Source of the DNA: Phoronis australis
Lineage: Eukaryota > Phoronida > Phoronidae
Reading direction: 5' to 3'
DNA: 64,000 nt
Assembly: GCA_002633005.1 (NCBI GenBank)
Contig: NMRA01000261.1
Coordinates: 513,215-577,214, forward strand
Shown: positions 12,601-24,051 of the stretch, piece by piece
Layout: each line of letters begins with the position of its first letter
How positions within the stretch are numbered: the stretch's first letter is position 1
Position numbers and translations under genes: made by a program
Notes under the pieces: model-generated
The model's database searches: none
The model's input: the letters and a program-made list of their open reading frames with translations, nothing else
Told to the model about the DNA's origin: nothing

Positions 12601-14540
12601 TTCTCCTTAGTTTAAAATTGGTGGTTACTTTGCCTCCGGTGCAAATTGTTAGAAAGCTGAATTACACTCAAAACGCGCTGGAAGGGGTGTTGGAGACTGC
12701 AAATGCATGCATGAATAAAACCCTAGGGCAGGGTCTGAGTACTCTCTGCCAGAGATCTCTGAGAGGTCGGCGGGCAGCTCCAGAAAATCACACTTTGATG
12801 GTCATGGCTGTTTGAGTGGGCAAAAAATTAAAGAAAAAGAAAAGAAAAACACTAAGAACAAATAAGTACACAAGAAACATACAAATGACAGGTATTGAGA
12901 TATTTTAAAGTGTCGCACTGTGGACCCAGGACGAGGCAAAAGGGGAACAAATTTCGAGGGTCCAGTTACTTCCGGGGAGTTGCAGTCAGTGAGACTTGAA
13001 ATTCATTGATTATCAATTTCGCACGATTTAATCTAGTCTGCAACGGTGAGGACACTTCTTCAGTAACTACTATACTTAATATCTAAATATAAACAAATCA
13101 ATCGGAAATTGCATATCAATAATAGTCACGGGGAAAACGATAATCTAATCTTTAAGATTTTCTGAAATTAACAGGGTGTTTATCTTTTACATTTAGAGGT
13201 CACCCTAGAGCATCCCCGTTCGCCACAAATTTCGTGCTACTACCTGCCCAGTTGACAACCCCGCCTCTCCAACCATTTGAAGGGAGCCCTACACCTACCT
13301 GGAGGCAAGATGGACCCCCCAAGTTATGCGGAGTTGTGGTCTGCGCTATCTGCTCTGGTTTGGGCTATTGTGCACACGACGTCCCCATTTCTTGCTTTAC
13401 TTGAATCCCGGTTTCACAGCCTGGGCCCGGGTTCTAGTGTTTGATCTCGAAATCGATTCGAAATTATTTTTGACGTTCTCCGTTAAGCTTATATTGGGAA
13501 TTCAATTTTATCGTTAATCTGTTGCTCGAGTACACTACTAGTAGGTCTACCAGGCACGCAGCTCCCCATAGCGGATAATATGATTCGCACGCCTCACGTG
13601 GTGTGTGATTTTGAAGAAATTGCTTCTTTAATTGTCCTGGTAGTCTTCAAAAGAACTTCCAACACTTCGTAACATCATTACATAACTCGGACGCTCCACG
13701 TGCAATATGTGTATTTTACTTATGCACAGTAAGCGTAGCAGTAATCAAGACGATAAGAGTTCCTCAAACTGCTTTCCCAAGGCAGTTTCAAATCCTGGCT
13801 TATCCTATCTTCGATCAATGTCCATGGTCACTTGACACAATTCAGTTTCTCTCCGATTGCATTCAATTAATTGGACGAAGATAAATGTCTGCACTAAACG
13901 CTATTTCACTCGTATCATCATTTGAATAAAATATCTTACATGTAGATACATTTCGTATTTCACCCCTCATATGAATTTGTAGATGGTTTGGACGAAATCC
14001 TTAACTCACAAGCGGTCAATATTTTGAAGCCAATCATTTTTCATATTGACCGCTGCTTTGGTAACGCCCCTTTTTAATTCCTTCCTCATTTTTTTTCTGT
14101 TCTCAAGCCACTAGTCTGCAAATTCGGCATTCTTTTCAAGGGACACAGACGATTTTAGGGCTGTAACGCATTTTTGGAATTATTATTGAATAGGGTAGAC
14201 TTAATTCTTGACTTTATTAGCTTTGATGTCCAAAACTGTAAAATAACAAACTCTTTTATTTTATTACAAGTCTCCAATTCTCGCCTTTGTCTGTCAAATA
14301 TTCGTTGAAACTCATCCGCCATGGAGGCTGATATCAAAAAATCATTTTCTCGTTGATTAAGTTACTTTAAGCCTTTTCAAGCCATCCGAATTCTAACGTC
14401 ATGGTTGTTCTCAAAAAACCGTAAAATATAAACATCTCAGTACAAGCAAACCTCCATTACAGAATCACAATTCCTTCCATCACACGATTGCACAAAAGAT
14501 GTGTATTCAAAGGTTTGTTCACTGACTTTCAATACACGCC
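9700..14540. other. gene-free stretch
   Basis: No exon with a recognisable domain was found on either strand. Short open frames near 11.7, 12.4, 12.6 and 13.3 kb have no repeat, motif or splice support. The composition is AT-rich and ordinary. The region probably includes the promoter of the LRR gene just above 9.66 kb, but no TATA box or other element could be assigned. Confidence 0.4.
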
Positions 14541-14549
14541 ATTCAAGAT

Positions 14550-15822
14550 GTTCCATCGAAATTGAAACCCGGGTATAAAACAGATATCCCGGAGTCGAAA
14601 ACAGACTCCCGCACCTTCAAAACAGCTAACCAGCCCGAAAAACACCAACCCCGACCTTTAAAACAGGAACCCGGGGATCGGACAGGACACCCTGGGACCA
14701 AAACACCACCCCCGCACTTTCTGTCATTGTTTATTTCAAGAAAATAGTATGGTAGTACCTTTAAAATGTTTGTATTCATACGACATGTATCAATTTCACA
14801 TTTGAAATCTTCCTACTTTAAAGAATTGTTGTGATATGTTGCTTTACTAGGCTGTATGAGAATTTTAGACAACTTACAAGCATGACTGACTGGCGTTCTA
14901 CCGTTATTCTGCTGCTTGTCGGCTTTCGGCGCCATGAAATACATGTATTGCGTCACCTATTGGCCAATTTCTTGTTTCCCCAATTCTTCATTAAATTGTT
15001 CTTCTTCCACGAGTTTGCGTACATGTCACAACAAATTATCGAAACTAGTTTCGTTTCGTTGCTCGTTTTTGGTATTTCAATACCAGCAAACCGAATTTTG
15101 CAGCAGTGATCCGCCAAAAACAGTGTAAATGCTTCGAGTTCAGAAATTCCGATTCCAAATTCCTATTTAATGATCGATGAGGATTTGAAGTACAATTTTT
15201 GAGTGCAAGAACTGTGTTGGTAGCGATGCAGGTCTTCTGAGAAAATAATTCTCGCGGTCTGTTTCAAAATCCGGAAATTGATTGTGCAGGAAATAAATGT
15301 ACTCTCGACATGTAAATCTGCGAACCCTAAAATGCTGCCATTTGTAAAGATATTTAAAGGATTCAATCAGCAATGGCTCTCGAAAGTCGAAATGATGTTT
15401 TAGTTTCGTTTTTGAAAATATTTTTGGAGAATCTATTTAATAATCTTAAATTAACTAAATATTCACCGAAATAACATCATGTTGAGAGTATAGATTATGA
15501 TGAAATTCGACAAGTTGCACGAGTTTTACAGATAAAAAGTCAATATAACATAAGTTACGTTTTAATATTGACAATTTTGAACAAGCGAAATGCAGAAAAC
15601 AACTGGAAAGTATTTGCAGGTGCTTTAACTCAAAGTTTGACGCTACTCACCTCGTCTCAGAAAATTTGAAAAATTGTCCTGGTTACCTTCCGATCCCCGT
15701 GGTTCCTGTTTTAAACGTCGGGGTTCCTGTTTTTCGGGCTGGTTAGGTGTTTTGAGGTTGAGGGGGGTTGTTTTGGACTCCGAGATATCTGCTTTACACC
15801 GGGATTCCAATTTCGATGGAAC
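14550..15822. mobile_element. non-coding element with about 145-bp terminal inverted repeats
   Basis: The left arm 14550-14700 (starting GTTCCATCGAAATTG) matches the reverse complement of 15676-15822 (ending CAATTTCGATGGAAC) over about 145 bp at roughly 80 percent identity by eye. Shared blocks include TAACCAGCCCGAAAAACA, CAGATATC and GGGGATCGGA. The 1-kb interior has no convincing ORF. A non-autonomous DNA transposon or fold-back element is likely. No target-site duplication was recognised, so the superfamily is unknown. Confidence 0.6.
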
Positions 15823-16884
15823 ACCCTGTCATTGCGAGGACTTAAGCACGAGCACGCTGACTCTCAGCTTAGGGAAAAATTGACCTATCGCAAGCTCCGC
15901 ACCCTTGCGTAAAGTCGACTAACAAACGTGTTATTTGCCGGGTAAAAGGGCGTCTTGGAAACGAAGGTGTGTCAATAATGCTGCGTTTTAGATGGTCAGT
16001 TAAGCCGTCACTCAAAATCCTGGAGATAGGTCAATTGCTGGCCTATCGTCGCGTTGATACCTAAATGATATTTGTCGACTGCTTTGCATTAAAGGACCGC
16101 TGTATGACTGCAAAACGTGACATATTTCCCAAAATATGATCGATTGTTCCTTTGACCATTTTACAACATCTGCTATAAATTTTATTAAAATCTCCCTGCA
16201 ACGTTTCAAGTTAAAAGCAGTTAGATGACTGACCGAATGAGCGAAATACTATACAAAAAGCCAAAACAAAGCTCACTTTTTTGAACACCAAGTCCACGAT
16301 TTCCAGTTACGCATGCGCAGCGCGAGCACTGTAATAATGGGGCACTAGGTAGAGTTGTTGAAGCCCGGTAAGACTTCAGTAGATTGGGATAACATGGGCT
16401 GGGGATCTACTTGAGCTTCAACAAAGTAAACGAGTAGATTTTACATTGCTCTCTGTGGAGACCCGACAATAAATACACATTTCTATGAAATAGTAAAACT
16501 AGTAAAACTAAAATGACGAGCGTTGGTACTAAAATATAGCCTATTAAAATATCCCCACGTATCGAGCGATGCGCTCTTTCTCAAGGGTGTGCTACAGACT
16601 GTCGGTAACTGCACGGCATTGCAACATCTATTTCATTTCTATGAAAGTAGCGAACACAACTCTTGACAATATGTCAAAAATTCGTGAACATTGTGGAATC
16701 ATTTGAACACGGAAACTTACATATCATTCACGAATACTGTCTTTATCCCGAGATCTGGGATTCGTTGGTCAATAATTTGGGATTGTAATGGTATCTAGGC
16801 AACAATTTAAAGACATGCTTTTTGTATCGAGGGCTAACAGTATTAATATTGACCCTGAGGTGGACTTCGTGAAAACGTCCCGCG

Positions 16885-16997
16885 TGGGCAGCGCAGCACT
16901 GAAAAAAGTGTGGGGGGCTGTAGCTCCCCAGTCCCCTGTCACGATGTGCGCCGCCCATGGGGGCGCAGCACTGAAAAAAAGGGGTGCGCCGCTCATG
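16885..16997. repeat. dispersed palindromic repeat, dimer copy 1
   Basis: Two head-to-tail units each contain a GCGCAGCACTGAAAAAA block and a GCGCCGC block. The first also has a G-rich/C-rich palindromic core (GGGGGGCTGTAGCTCCCC). The same structure recurs near 19.8 kb and 24.9 kb. Confidence 0.75.
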
Positions 16998-17346
16998 TCC
17001 CGGTAGTTGGCCATGGAAATTACCGGATTAAAACTAACATCTTCGATATTTTTCAAATGCGCATAGATGGTTCCAAAGAAGGAGAATGAGTCTGTGAATA
17101 TTCTGAATATGTGGGACTGGATAGATGCAGCCTTTAGTAACAATTTGATTGTTACTCATCGAAAGATATTGGCTTTAACAGGGATTTCTCTTGTCCAGTT
17201 TCATGGAAACGCACGCGAACTGGTTTGTTTACTCTAGTAACATACTGTTCAAGATGGTGAATGAAATCATGAACTCGTGTATCGATTACTTAACTGGTGT
17301 AATGAAACAAAAACGGAAAACTCTTTGAACAAGTTGGTTTTCAGGT

Positions 17347-17401
17347 CTCAAAATGTGATAATGACTTTCTTGAGTCCGTAGAGTCATTATCACATTTTGA
17401 G
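17347..17401. repeat. 19-bp perfect hairpin
   Basis: CTCAAAATGTGATAATGAC (17347-17365) is the exact reverse complement of 17383-17401, with a 17-nt loop. There is no T-run directly after it, and it lies about 560 bp beyond the end of the minus-strand receptor gene. It may be a MITE relic or a structured RNA; the sequence alone does not decide. Confidence 0.8.
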
Positions 17402-17960
17402 GTCTGAAGATCAACACATTTACCTTGGTGAACGTGAACAATTGTATACAGTGTTGGATTAAAGGGGGTGGGGCAAGTGGGTCAAGGCCCCCCTAAAATT
17501 GTCCAATACGTTGGTGCGAATGTCTGACGGGCAAATTCCTGGATAATACTCTGCCCTCAGTGTCCCCCCTAACTCAAAATCCTGGATTCGCCCTGGTATA
17601 GTACACAGCTCAAAAAGGCAGTATGAGATTATGAAACTTTTCGAACAGAAATTTCACTACGAAAATGTAAAACTTTGAGGCGAAGTATTGTCAGGAGTAA
17701 GTTTATAGAATACAAACCAACCATAGGGGGCGTTGTTTCCTTGCGGCTCAGTTTACCCAAACAAAGTGTTTGGGGATCACCTATGTCAATTTAGAAATCT
17801 TTGTAAAGAGCTTCAAATCTACTCCGGTCTGTTCAGGCTTGACATAGATGACAGAACACTGTTGCTTCAAATATATATGTTCCAAAACATGTCATAGTTC
17901 TTAAGTCGGCGCCATATAAGACCTAAACCTTGTGTTCGATATTGCAATGTCAATTACAAA

Positions 17961-19223
17961 CTATGGTGACTGTTTTTCCAGATTCAACTCCATAAGCTCT
18001 GCAGTACTGACAAGGGTGCTGCGCCTCCTGTTGCGAAGATCATTGAACGTTTTGCCAATAGCCGACTGTGTGGAGAAGATGAAATGTCTCATTGATAACG
18101 CAGCGCCCTCTGCCCACGTGTCCCAAGCTTCCACTGTGATATCCTCACCTCGCAAGTATCGCCGTCTTTGAACACAACAGGTTGCTTTGAAAGCTTGCCG
18201 GAAACTTTTGCTGAATAAGCAGTAACACAAGGGGTTGGTTGTCGAATTCGCGAGCCCAAACCATTGTAGTATAGGGAACAAGTATTTGGCTACAAATACC
18301 ATGTCTTCTAGTTCATTGTCACCATATTTAGTGTTAAAGGTAAACTCCATCCACAAATTGATCACGTGGTACGGTAGCCACGACACACCAAATAGCATAA
18401 CCAGAAATCCAAGCATTTTTACGACCTTTTGTCGTTTAAATTTCACATCGTGTTTTGTTGTTTGCCCAGCAGAAATGGAGTGCCGGCGAATGTTATTGTT
18501 CTTCGACCAGAGAATTTTGCCGATCTTCAAATATGTCACGAACATAAATGCTAACGGCAATATGTACAGGATAATGAACAGCGTGAGGCTGTACACCCGT
18601 TGCGACGTCACATCCGGCCACTTCTCTTGACACGTCGTAATTTCAAAAACACCTTTAACTGTAGTCGAGTGCGTTTGATTCACACTTAAAAAGGGAACAA
18701 AAAGCAAGAACGAAAGAACCCAAATTGCAGCAAGGATAAACACTACTTTTCTATGCGAAAATATGATTCTTGCTTTCATGGGTTTGTGAACTGCTAAATA
18801 GCGATCAACGCTGACAGCTAGCAGAGTAAGAACGCTGACTGAGACGGAAGCCCCCTGGACAAAAGGGGTCACTCGGCACATGACTTCACCATATACCCAG
18901 TTCTGGTAGACATAGCGTGCCAGTGTGAAGGGCATACACACAACTATGACCATCAAATCAGCCACGGCCAGGTTAACAAACATCGTATTCGTCAATGTTC
19001 GCATACTCTGGTGCCTTGCCACTGCCGTTATCACAAGAACATTTCCAACGAGACCAACTAAGAAAGACAAAGTGTACAGGGCTATGAGTACAATAGTGAA
19101 CGGGCTACGGTGTTTCAGCAGATTATCTTTGATGACACTTATTACAGTGTCGTCACTTAACACTGCTCCAGTTGCACTGCCAACGGATTGGTTGCCATCG
19201 ATACTGACTTCCATTTGCTCCAT
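17961..19223 (-). CDS. class A neuropeptide-type G protein-coupled receptor
   Basis: A single-exon 420-residue receptor with all seven helices. Seen: GN at 60-61 in helix 1, LAVAD (85-89) in helix 2, C116 before helix 3 and C198 in loop 2 for the conserved disulphide, DRY at 140-142, P223 in helix 5, SWLP (281-284) in helix 6, NPxxY as NPLCY (330-334), and C349/C350 as likely palmitoylation sites. Possible N-glycosylation sites are N11 and N182. The helix 2-3 pattern (W109 and FVQGASVSVSVLTL) is typical of the peptide-receptor group that includes orexin/allatotropin, QRFP and NPFF receptors; the exact ligand is not decidable here. It acts at the plasma membrane through heterotrimeric G proteins. 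A pyrimidine-rich acceptor (TTTTCCAG) sits 6 nt before the ATG, so the 5' UTR is probably spliced. Helix 6 has Ser where Cys is usual in CWxP. Confidence 0.92.
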   Translation of the reverse strand: MEQMEVSIDGNQSVGSATGAVLSDDTVISVIKDNLLKHRSPFTIVLIALYTLSFLVGLVGNVLVITAVARHQSMRTLTNTMFVNLAVADLMVIVVCMPFTLARYVYQNWVYGEVMCRVTPFVQGASVSVSVLTLLAVSVDRYLAVHKPMKARIIFSHRKVVFILAAIWVLSFLLFVPFLSVNQTHSTTVKGVFEITTCQEKWPDVTSQRVYSLTLFIILYILPLAFMFVTYLKIGKILWSKNNNIRRHSISAGQTTKHDVKFKRQKVVKMLGFLVMLFGVSWLPYHVINLWMEFTFNTKYGDNELEDMVFVAKYLFPILQWFGLANSTTNPLCYCLFSKSFRQAFKATCCVQRRRYLRGEDITVEAWDTWAEGAALSMRHFIFSTQSAIGKTFNDLRNRRRSTLVSTAELMELNLEKQSP

Positions 19224-19788
19224 TGTGGTCTGGAAAACACAGGCATCAGTCCAGAATTATAACACCAAGACATTCGTCTTGCTGTATCAAACACCGTCAA
19301 GAAGTTAGTTAACTTAGAAGGAATTTTATGTGTTTTGATTTTCTTTCGCTCGGCTGGTCAAAAGTTCAAGTGAGATAAAGATAATTTCCTGAAATTTTCA
19401 AATGGGAAAAAGTATCTCTCGAGACAACGATTGGTGTGTGTTTGTGAAAAGCAATGTCATTTTTTTGGAAAATAACCATTCATTACTATTAAGGAGAAAC
19501 AGACGTTTCAGAATGTGTCGATGTAAAATTTGTTCAAGTGTGATCAAACCTTAAATGACATTTGGGCTCTTAGAGCGTTTTGTACAAATCCAATACTTGT
19601 ACAGGCTATGATTTTAAAATAATAAAATTTTCACGCTTTACTACATAAATTAAGGAAAACATTTATAATATCTGGAGTCATTGAAGATGGGAATTCCTCA
19701 TGATTCCAGGATTGTGGTTCGAAATTTCAATCCAGTAATTTTACGAAATTGGTTCAAGCTTGCACAGACAAAACTAACACACGTATAC

Positions 19789-19931
19789 ATGGGCGGCGCA
19801 CCATACGGGGCTGGGGGGCTATAGCCCCACTTTTTTCAGTGCTAGGCCGCACATGGTCTATAGGCAGTGCACCACAGGGGGGCTGAGGGGGCTTTAGCCC
19901 CCCATTTTTTTTCAGTGCTGCGCCACCCATT
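19789..19931. repeat. dispersed palindromic repeat, dimer copy 2
   Basis: Two tandem units of about 72 bp. Each has GG(C/G)G(C/T)GCACCA, then a GGGGGCT(A/T)TAGCCCC palindrome, then a T-run and CAGTGCTG/AGCGCC. The orientation is opposite to the copy near 16.9 kb. Confidence 0.8.
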
Positions 19932-20624
19932 GTATAAAGTCTCAAAAGCTTTTGAATAAGAAATCGAGCTACTTAGCTTTCATCTTATGTTTTTGATTCT
20001 ACGCGTAGCGACATTTTTGTGATTTTTGCATGGGTTCCTGCTCAACCCAACGATCAAAATTACGATGCATTAGTTGTCATTTGAGATAGATATATAAAAG
20101 GAGGTGCAAGCAGAAAGCACTTACCTCAAGGAACTTTCCGCGACGTTTTTGGCTTTCTATAAAATGCGCATGATTCGAGGAAACGATGTCATACTTTAAG
20201 TTCTGCAAACATGTATAAACGCGTGTTACTCGAGAAAATCGGAAGCATTTTCTCACGGGCGCGACTGGTGTTTTGCAACACAATGTCTTATCGTTAAATA
20301 TTTCTTCGTTCATTACTGAACTCCCTGATTACTTATTGATTGGGAGGTCTTACAGCGTCGCTGAGTAAATTACTGTTTCTGAAATTGTGATTATGTCATC
20401 AGGTTTAAAACGGCCACAAAGTCATTTACTGGGACAGTTTAAGAGGATTAATTTTTTGACCAACTCAAAATGAGAACCAGAATTGGAAAGGACGGGGGTG
20501 AGGGTGTGACTTGCCTTTGATGAATACTACAATGTTGTCACTTGGGCGACAATTTGTCTCGGAATTCACAGCTTACATTGTTACCCCCAATAAATATTGT
20601 CGCTTCAGGGAGGCGACAAGATGT

Positions 20625-20696
20625 ATCGAGTGGGACAATATGTGTCGAGTACGACAATATGTATCGAGCGCGATAATATATGTCACAACGGACCTC
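20625..20696. repeat. short degenerate tandem repeat
   Basis: Three to four units of about 21 bp built on ATGTRTCGAGTRSGACAAT. Related GTCGAGTGCGACACTTACGT-like sequence also occurs at 6340-6365, so this is probably a fragment of a dispersed repeat. Confidence 0.6.
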
Positions 20697-21032
20697 AGTT
20701 CACTGCAGACTATCAATATGGGAAATGACTAACCTGTATTTTGAAAAAGGCAAATCGACCTTTTATCTGAACATGGATCAGTCGGCGCCAATTTTCTGAA
20801 GATTAACGGTTGTTACATTTGGTTGCTAGAAGCATGGTTTGTACTAGGTTTGCGTGAATGTCCGGACGTAATTATGCCAATCGAGATGAGGCAACGCGAT
20901 ACAGCACGAAAAACTGACAGAACTAAACAAACATGTGATTTTACTATGACCCAACCAATAAAGAATTAAAGAAGTTGCTCCTTTACAGTTTGAAACATGA
21001 AGCTCGACTATAATTGCTGTTACTTAGTAGAC

Positions 21033-21036
<4 letters not shown>

Positions 21037-21095
<59 letters not shown>

Positions 21096-21120
21096 CTGCG
21101 AGTGTGTGCCTGCGTGTGTG
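21037..21120. repeat. (TG)n microsatellite
   Basis: About 28 perfect TG dinucleotides run from 21037 to about 21093, followed by interrupted TG-rich sequence to 21120. Confidence 0.95.
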
Positions 21121-21949
21121 CCTTAACTCAAGCCTCTCCTTGCCTTTTTGGGGAGATCAATTCTTAACTTCAACACAGGAAAGCTGGCTGCCGAAGCTAT
21201 GGTTGGTGTTGATAATCGCCAGTCCATTGGACGGCGCTCTTGTGCCATGGGAAACCTCAGGTACGTTTTTGTCAGTTTCAACTTAGAAAAAATCCACGAG
21301 TACACACTATCATAGAGACGCACATAAATTTGTGTAAGCTTACAACTCACTAACGTCATGTTTACGAATGAGTGTGACTTACTCCGTAGCTGGCATGTGT
21401 TTCTTGGATAGGTGTGGAACGTTCCCAATCTATCTAGTTGGCCAGTCGGGTCAAAGTTATCGCTATCTGTGAAAGTTTACGTCTTCGAGCCACTTGCATT
21501 TGTAGCTGGGAGAGGCAGTATCTAGAAAGTGAGGGTAAAGAATACTCAAAACTTCTCTTTGACCTCAACGGACTACATGAACTGTTCCTTTAAAGACAGG
21601 CTGTCACAGTCCCACCACAAAACATTAAAGGAGGTTTTTTTCTAACTCCTCATGGCTTCAATCTATGATTCGCCAGCTACAATTACACGAAGGGCAGTTT
21701 GATAAGAGCTTGTAAAGTACATGTATTAAGTATATTATGCCATAGCAATCAAAATGTGAAAGAACGGGAGACTTAAAAATCTCTAGGTGTACAGTTAAGT
21801 TGGCGTGTGACAAGATTCGATGATTTTATTAGTTTTCGATTTTCTAGTAGGGTGTTGGATGAAGGAAACTTAATCACCTAACAAGATTGCAAAGTGCCTA
21901 GGAGAATCTTTGAGTAGAATTGCTTCATCGTTAAGTTTTATGTAGTAAT

Positions 21950-23480
21950 GTTGGTCATCATTTAAGTAAGGCAGAGTGGACATATTTTGAGAAGGTGATT
22001 TCGACACTTTTTATGGTTTAAAGCCCAGGTCTAGTGCCGTGTCGTCGGCGGACAGGTATGTACTATGCGTTCTCAGTGAGAGATCGTTAATGTAAATTGA
22101 AATCAGAAGACCGTGGACAAAACTCTGGGAGAAACTAGCCTTGGCGAAGCCAGACAGGGAAAATGTCGAAAGGAATCCATCGGTCTGCATGCTGTATGTT
22201 TTAGTGATCTGTATGAGGACAGGAAGTTTAAATTTCCCGTAGTTTGAAGAGAAGGGGTCGTGTGGTACACAGTCAAAGGCTGATGCTATATCTAAGAAGA
22301 TGAACCCAACACTATCATCTCTGGATCAAACGTAACTGCTTTTTGTGTTATTTTGGTAAGTTGCGATCCAACACGTCAGGTAAAAGTCAAAATGGCGATG
22401 GTGTTAAACTTATTCGACTACCGAAGATGTGTGAGGATGTTCTGGGTAAGGAATTTCTCGAAAAGTTTTGTTAGAGAGTATGGGAGTGTAATAGGATGGT
22501 GCTTAATAAAATGAATTTTGAAGTATCCTCAGTGTTTCACCACAGTTATATGCTTCCAGAGAGAAGTCGAGTATGTCCCAAACTGAAGGGCTCTGTTAGG
22601 TGAGAGAAATGGTAAGTTTTGGGGAGCTCATTTGGATCGTTATCTACGTTTTGCCGTCGTTATTGTTGAGGTCTATCTCTCTTATATAATTGCCGACGTT
22701 AAATGGGTTAGGCAGTTTTAGGTGTTGTAGAATTTGTGCCCGTAAACGTTTCTGGGAGATTGTCTTCATTTGTAAGTACGATGTGATTATTGTTTGTGAA
22801 GAAAAGAAGTCACTCTAATCATTGGTAAAAATTGCCCTTTTCTATTTAAGTAGCCCGCGTAGTGTGGGTTATGAATAGATATACCCTCTGAATGTTCGTG
22901 GCCTATAAATTCGATTTCTTTTCTTTATTTCCTTTTTGGTGTAGCTGTTTAACCTAGGCCAGGTATTGTCTTTTATCATTTTTTGGCTACACGGAATACT
23001 GTTTTTTTAATGTCGTATTGGGTGTTTGAAAACATGAAATGAGTTTATCCGCGCCATCCGTTTAAAACTGAATTCCATCAAAAGGAATTAATGTCATCAT
23101 GTCGTAGTTTCTCAGTGTTGACTTGATTAATATCTCCACACCTTTCTAGTGATATTAGTTGTGGTTGTTGACTTGATTATGTCTTCGTGTGATTCTTGTC
23201 ATATCAGTAGGTTCCTTTGTCGGCTTGATGAGTGCCAGTATGATTTCGAAATTGTGATGATCTGAGTGGTCTATTGAAGATCTGACAGAAGCTGATTCGA
23301 TAATACATAGGTTGTTTGTTATGCAAAGATCTATACACGTTTGCGGCATATGTGTAATTTGTGTTGGCTCATGCATTAGCTGTACACAATCAGTGTTGAG
23401 TAAAGGGTCAACAATTCAAGCCCGCTATTTATCATATGAGTATCGTTAAACCCCAGTCGATCATGGCATCACGAACGTTA
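21950..23480 (-). mobile_element. decayed non-LTR retrotransposon (endonuclease to reverse transcriptase)
   Basis: Read on the minus strand, the order is the end of an APE-type endonuclease, then reverse transcriptase. About 23376-23200 gives MHEPTQITHMPQTCIDL followed by a SDHH motif, a standard endonuclease C-terminus. About 22330-22260 gives FIFLDIASAFDCVPH, matching RT motif A. About 22140-22030 gives a degenerate GVxQxxVxGLLISIYINDL followed by SADDTALD, the motif B/C region (normally YADD). Stops and frameshifts interrupt the frame, so it is dead. Family knowledge places this motif set in the Jockey/CR1-like branch of LINEs; the exact clade is undecided. The 3' boundary near 21.95 kb and the 5' boundary near 23.48 kb are approximate. 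Confidence 0.8.
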
Positions 23481-23920
23481 AAAAGCTACTTTTATGATTC
23501 TGGGTGCCAAACTCAAATAACTTGTCGTATGTTTTGAAATACAATTTTCTTTCAGATTATGACTGAGAAAGTAAAATGTTAGGAAATCATAATGTATATT
23601 TGTAATCGATGTATACTGCAATCTAACAGTTACGTAACTTGGGGATTATTTCGCCAGTGCATACAATGTAGTGAAGGGGGTCATCATATCCAGCACTGAG
23701 GCCTACTGGTCCAAATACCGGCGAGTGTTATTATAGTGCCGCGAATAAGCAAACATTTAGTTGCTCATCTCGTGCTGCTGTGTAAGTTTCACAACGTTGC
23801 ATGTTGGACAGAATGTTATGCTGGGGACATTGTTGTCCCACAAACGCACTGTCTGCAGTGTGTCATTATCGTATCGCGTGTCAAACGTCGAGATTGCTTG
23901 CATTTTGCACTCACACGGGC

Positions 23921-24051
23921 TCGCACGATACACAGTAGGCACGCACGATACACAGTACGCTCGCACGATACACAGTAGGCTCGCACGATACACAGTAGGC
24001 ACGCACGATACACAGTAGGCACGCACGATACACAGTAGGCACGCACGATAC
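23921..24051. repeat. 20-bp tandem array, 6.5 copies
   Basis: Units read (A/T)CGCACGATACACAGTAGGC, with almost no divergence between copies. Because 20 is not a multiple of three, the array is open on both strands in several frames and produces spurious repetitive open frames. Confidence 0.95.

Larger units (their letters stand above)
15830..17950. other. gene-free stretch downstream of the receptor gene
   Basis: No gene was recognised. It contains one dimeric palindromic repeat (16.89-17.0 kb), a 19-bp hairpin (17.35-17.40 kb) and a patch at 17.45-17.6 kb rich in GGGG/CCCC blocks that resembles other dispersed repeat debris in the window (near 1.23 kb and 28.2 kb). It should include the 3' UTR of the GPCR just below 17961. 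Confidence 0.4.
19224..21900. other. gene-free stretch upstream of the receptor gene
   Basis: No gene was recognised. It holds a dimeric palindromic repeat (19.79-19.93 kb), short GTCGAG/GACAATATGT repeats (20.6-20.7 kb) and a (TG)n tract (21.04-21.09 kb). A stretch at 21176-21281 has an acceptor-like TTCAACACAG, about 105 open bases with a hydrophobic run and a GTACGT donor, so a lone exon is possible but unsupported. The receptor's 5' UTR exon and promoter should lie in the first part. Confidence 0.4.

Noticed and set aside
21176-21281. Possible orphan exon with a hydrophobic leader-like run between TTCAACACAG and GTACGT
   Set aside because: No recognisable domain, no partner exon in phase and both strands open; splice-like borders of this quality are expected by chance.
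21014-21286. Open frame with a long Cys-Val run
   Set aside because: Direct translation of the (TG)n microsatellite.
23921-24051. CRISPR array
   Set aside because: Units are contiguous 20-bp repeats without unique spacers, in a eukaryotic genome.
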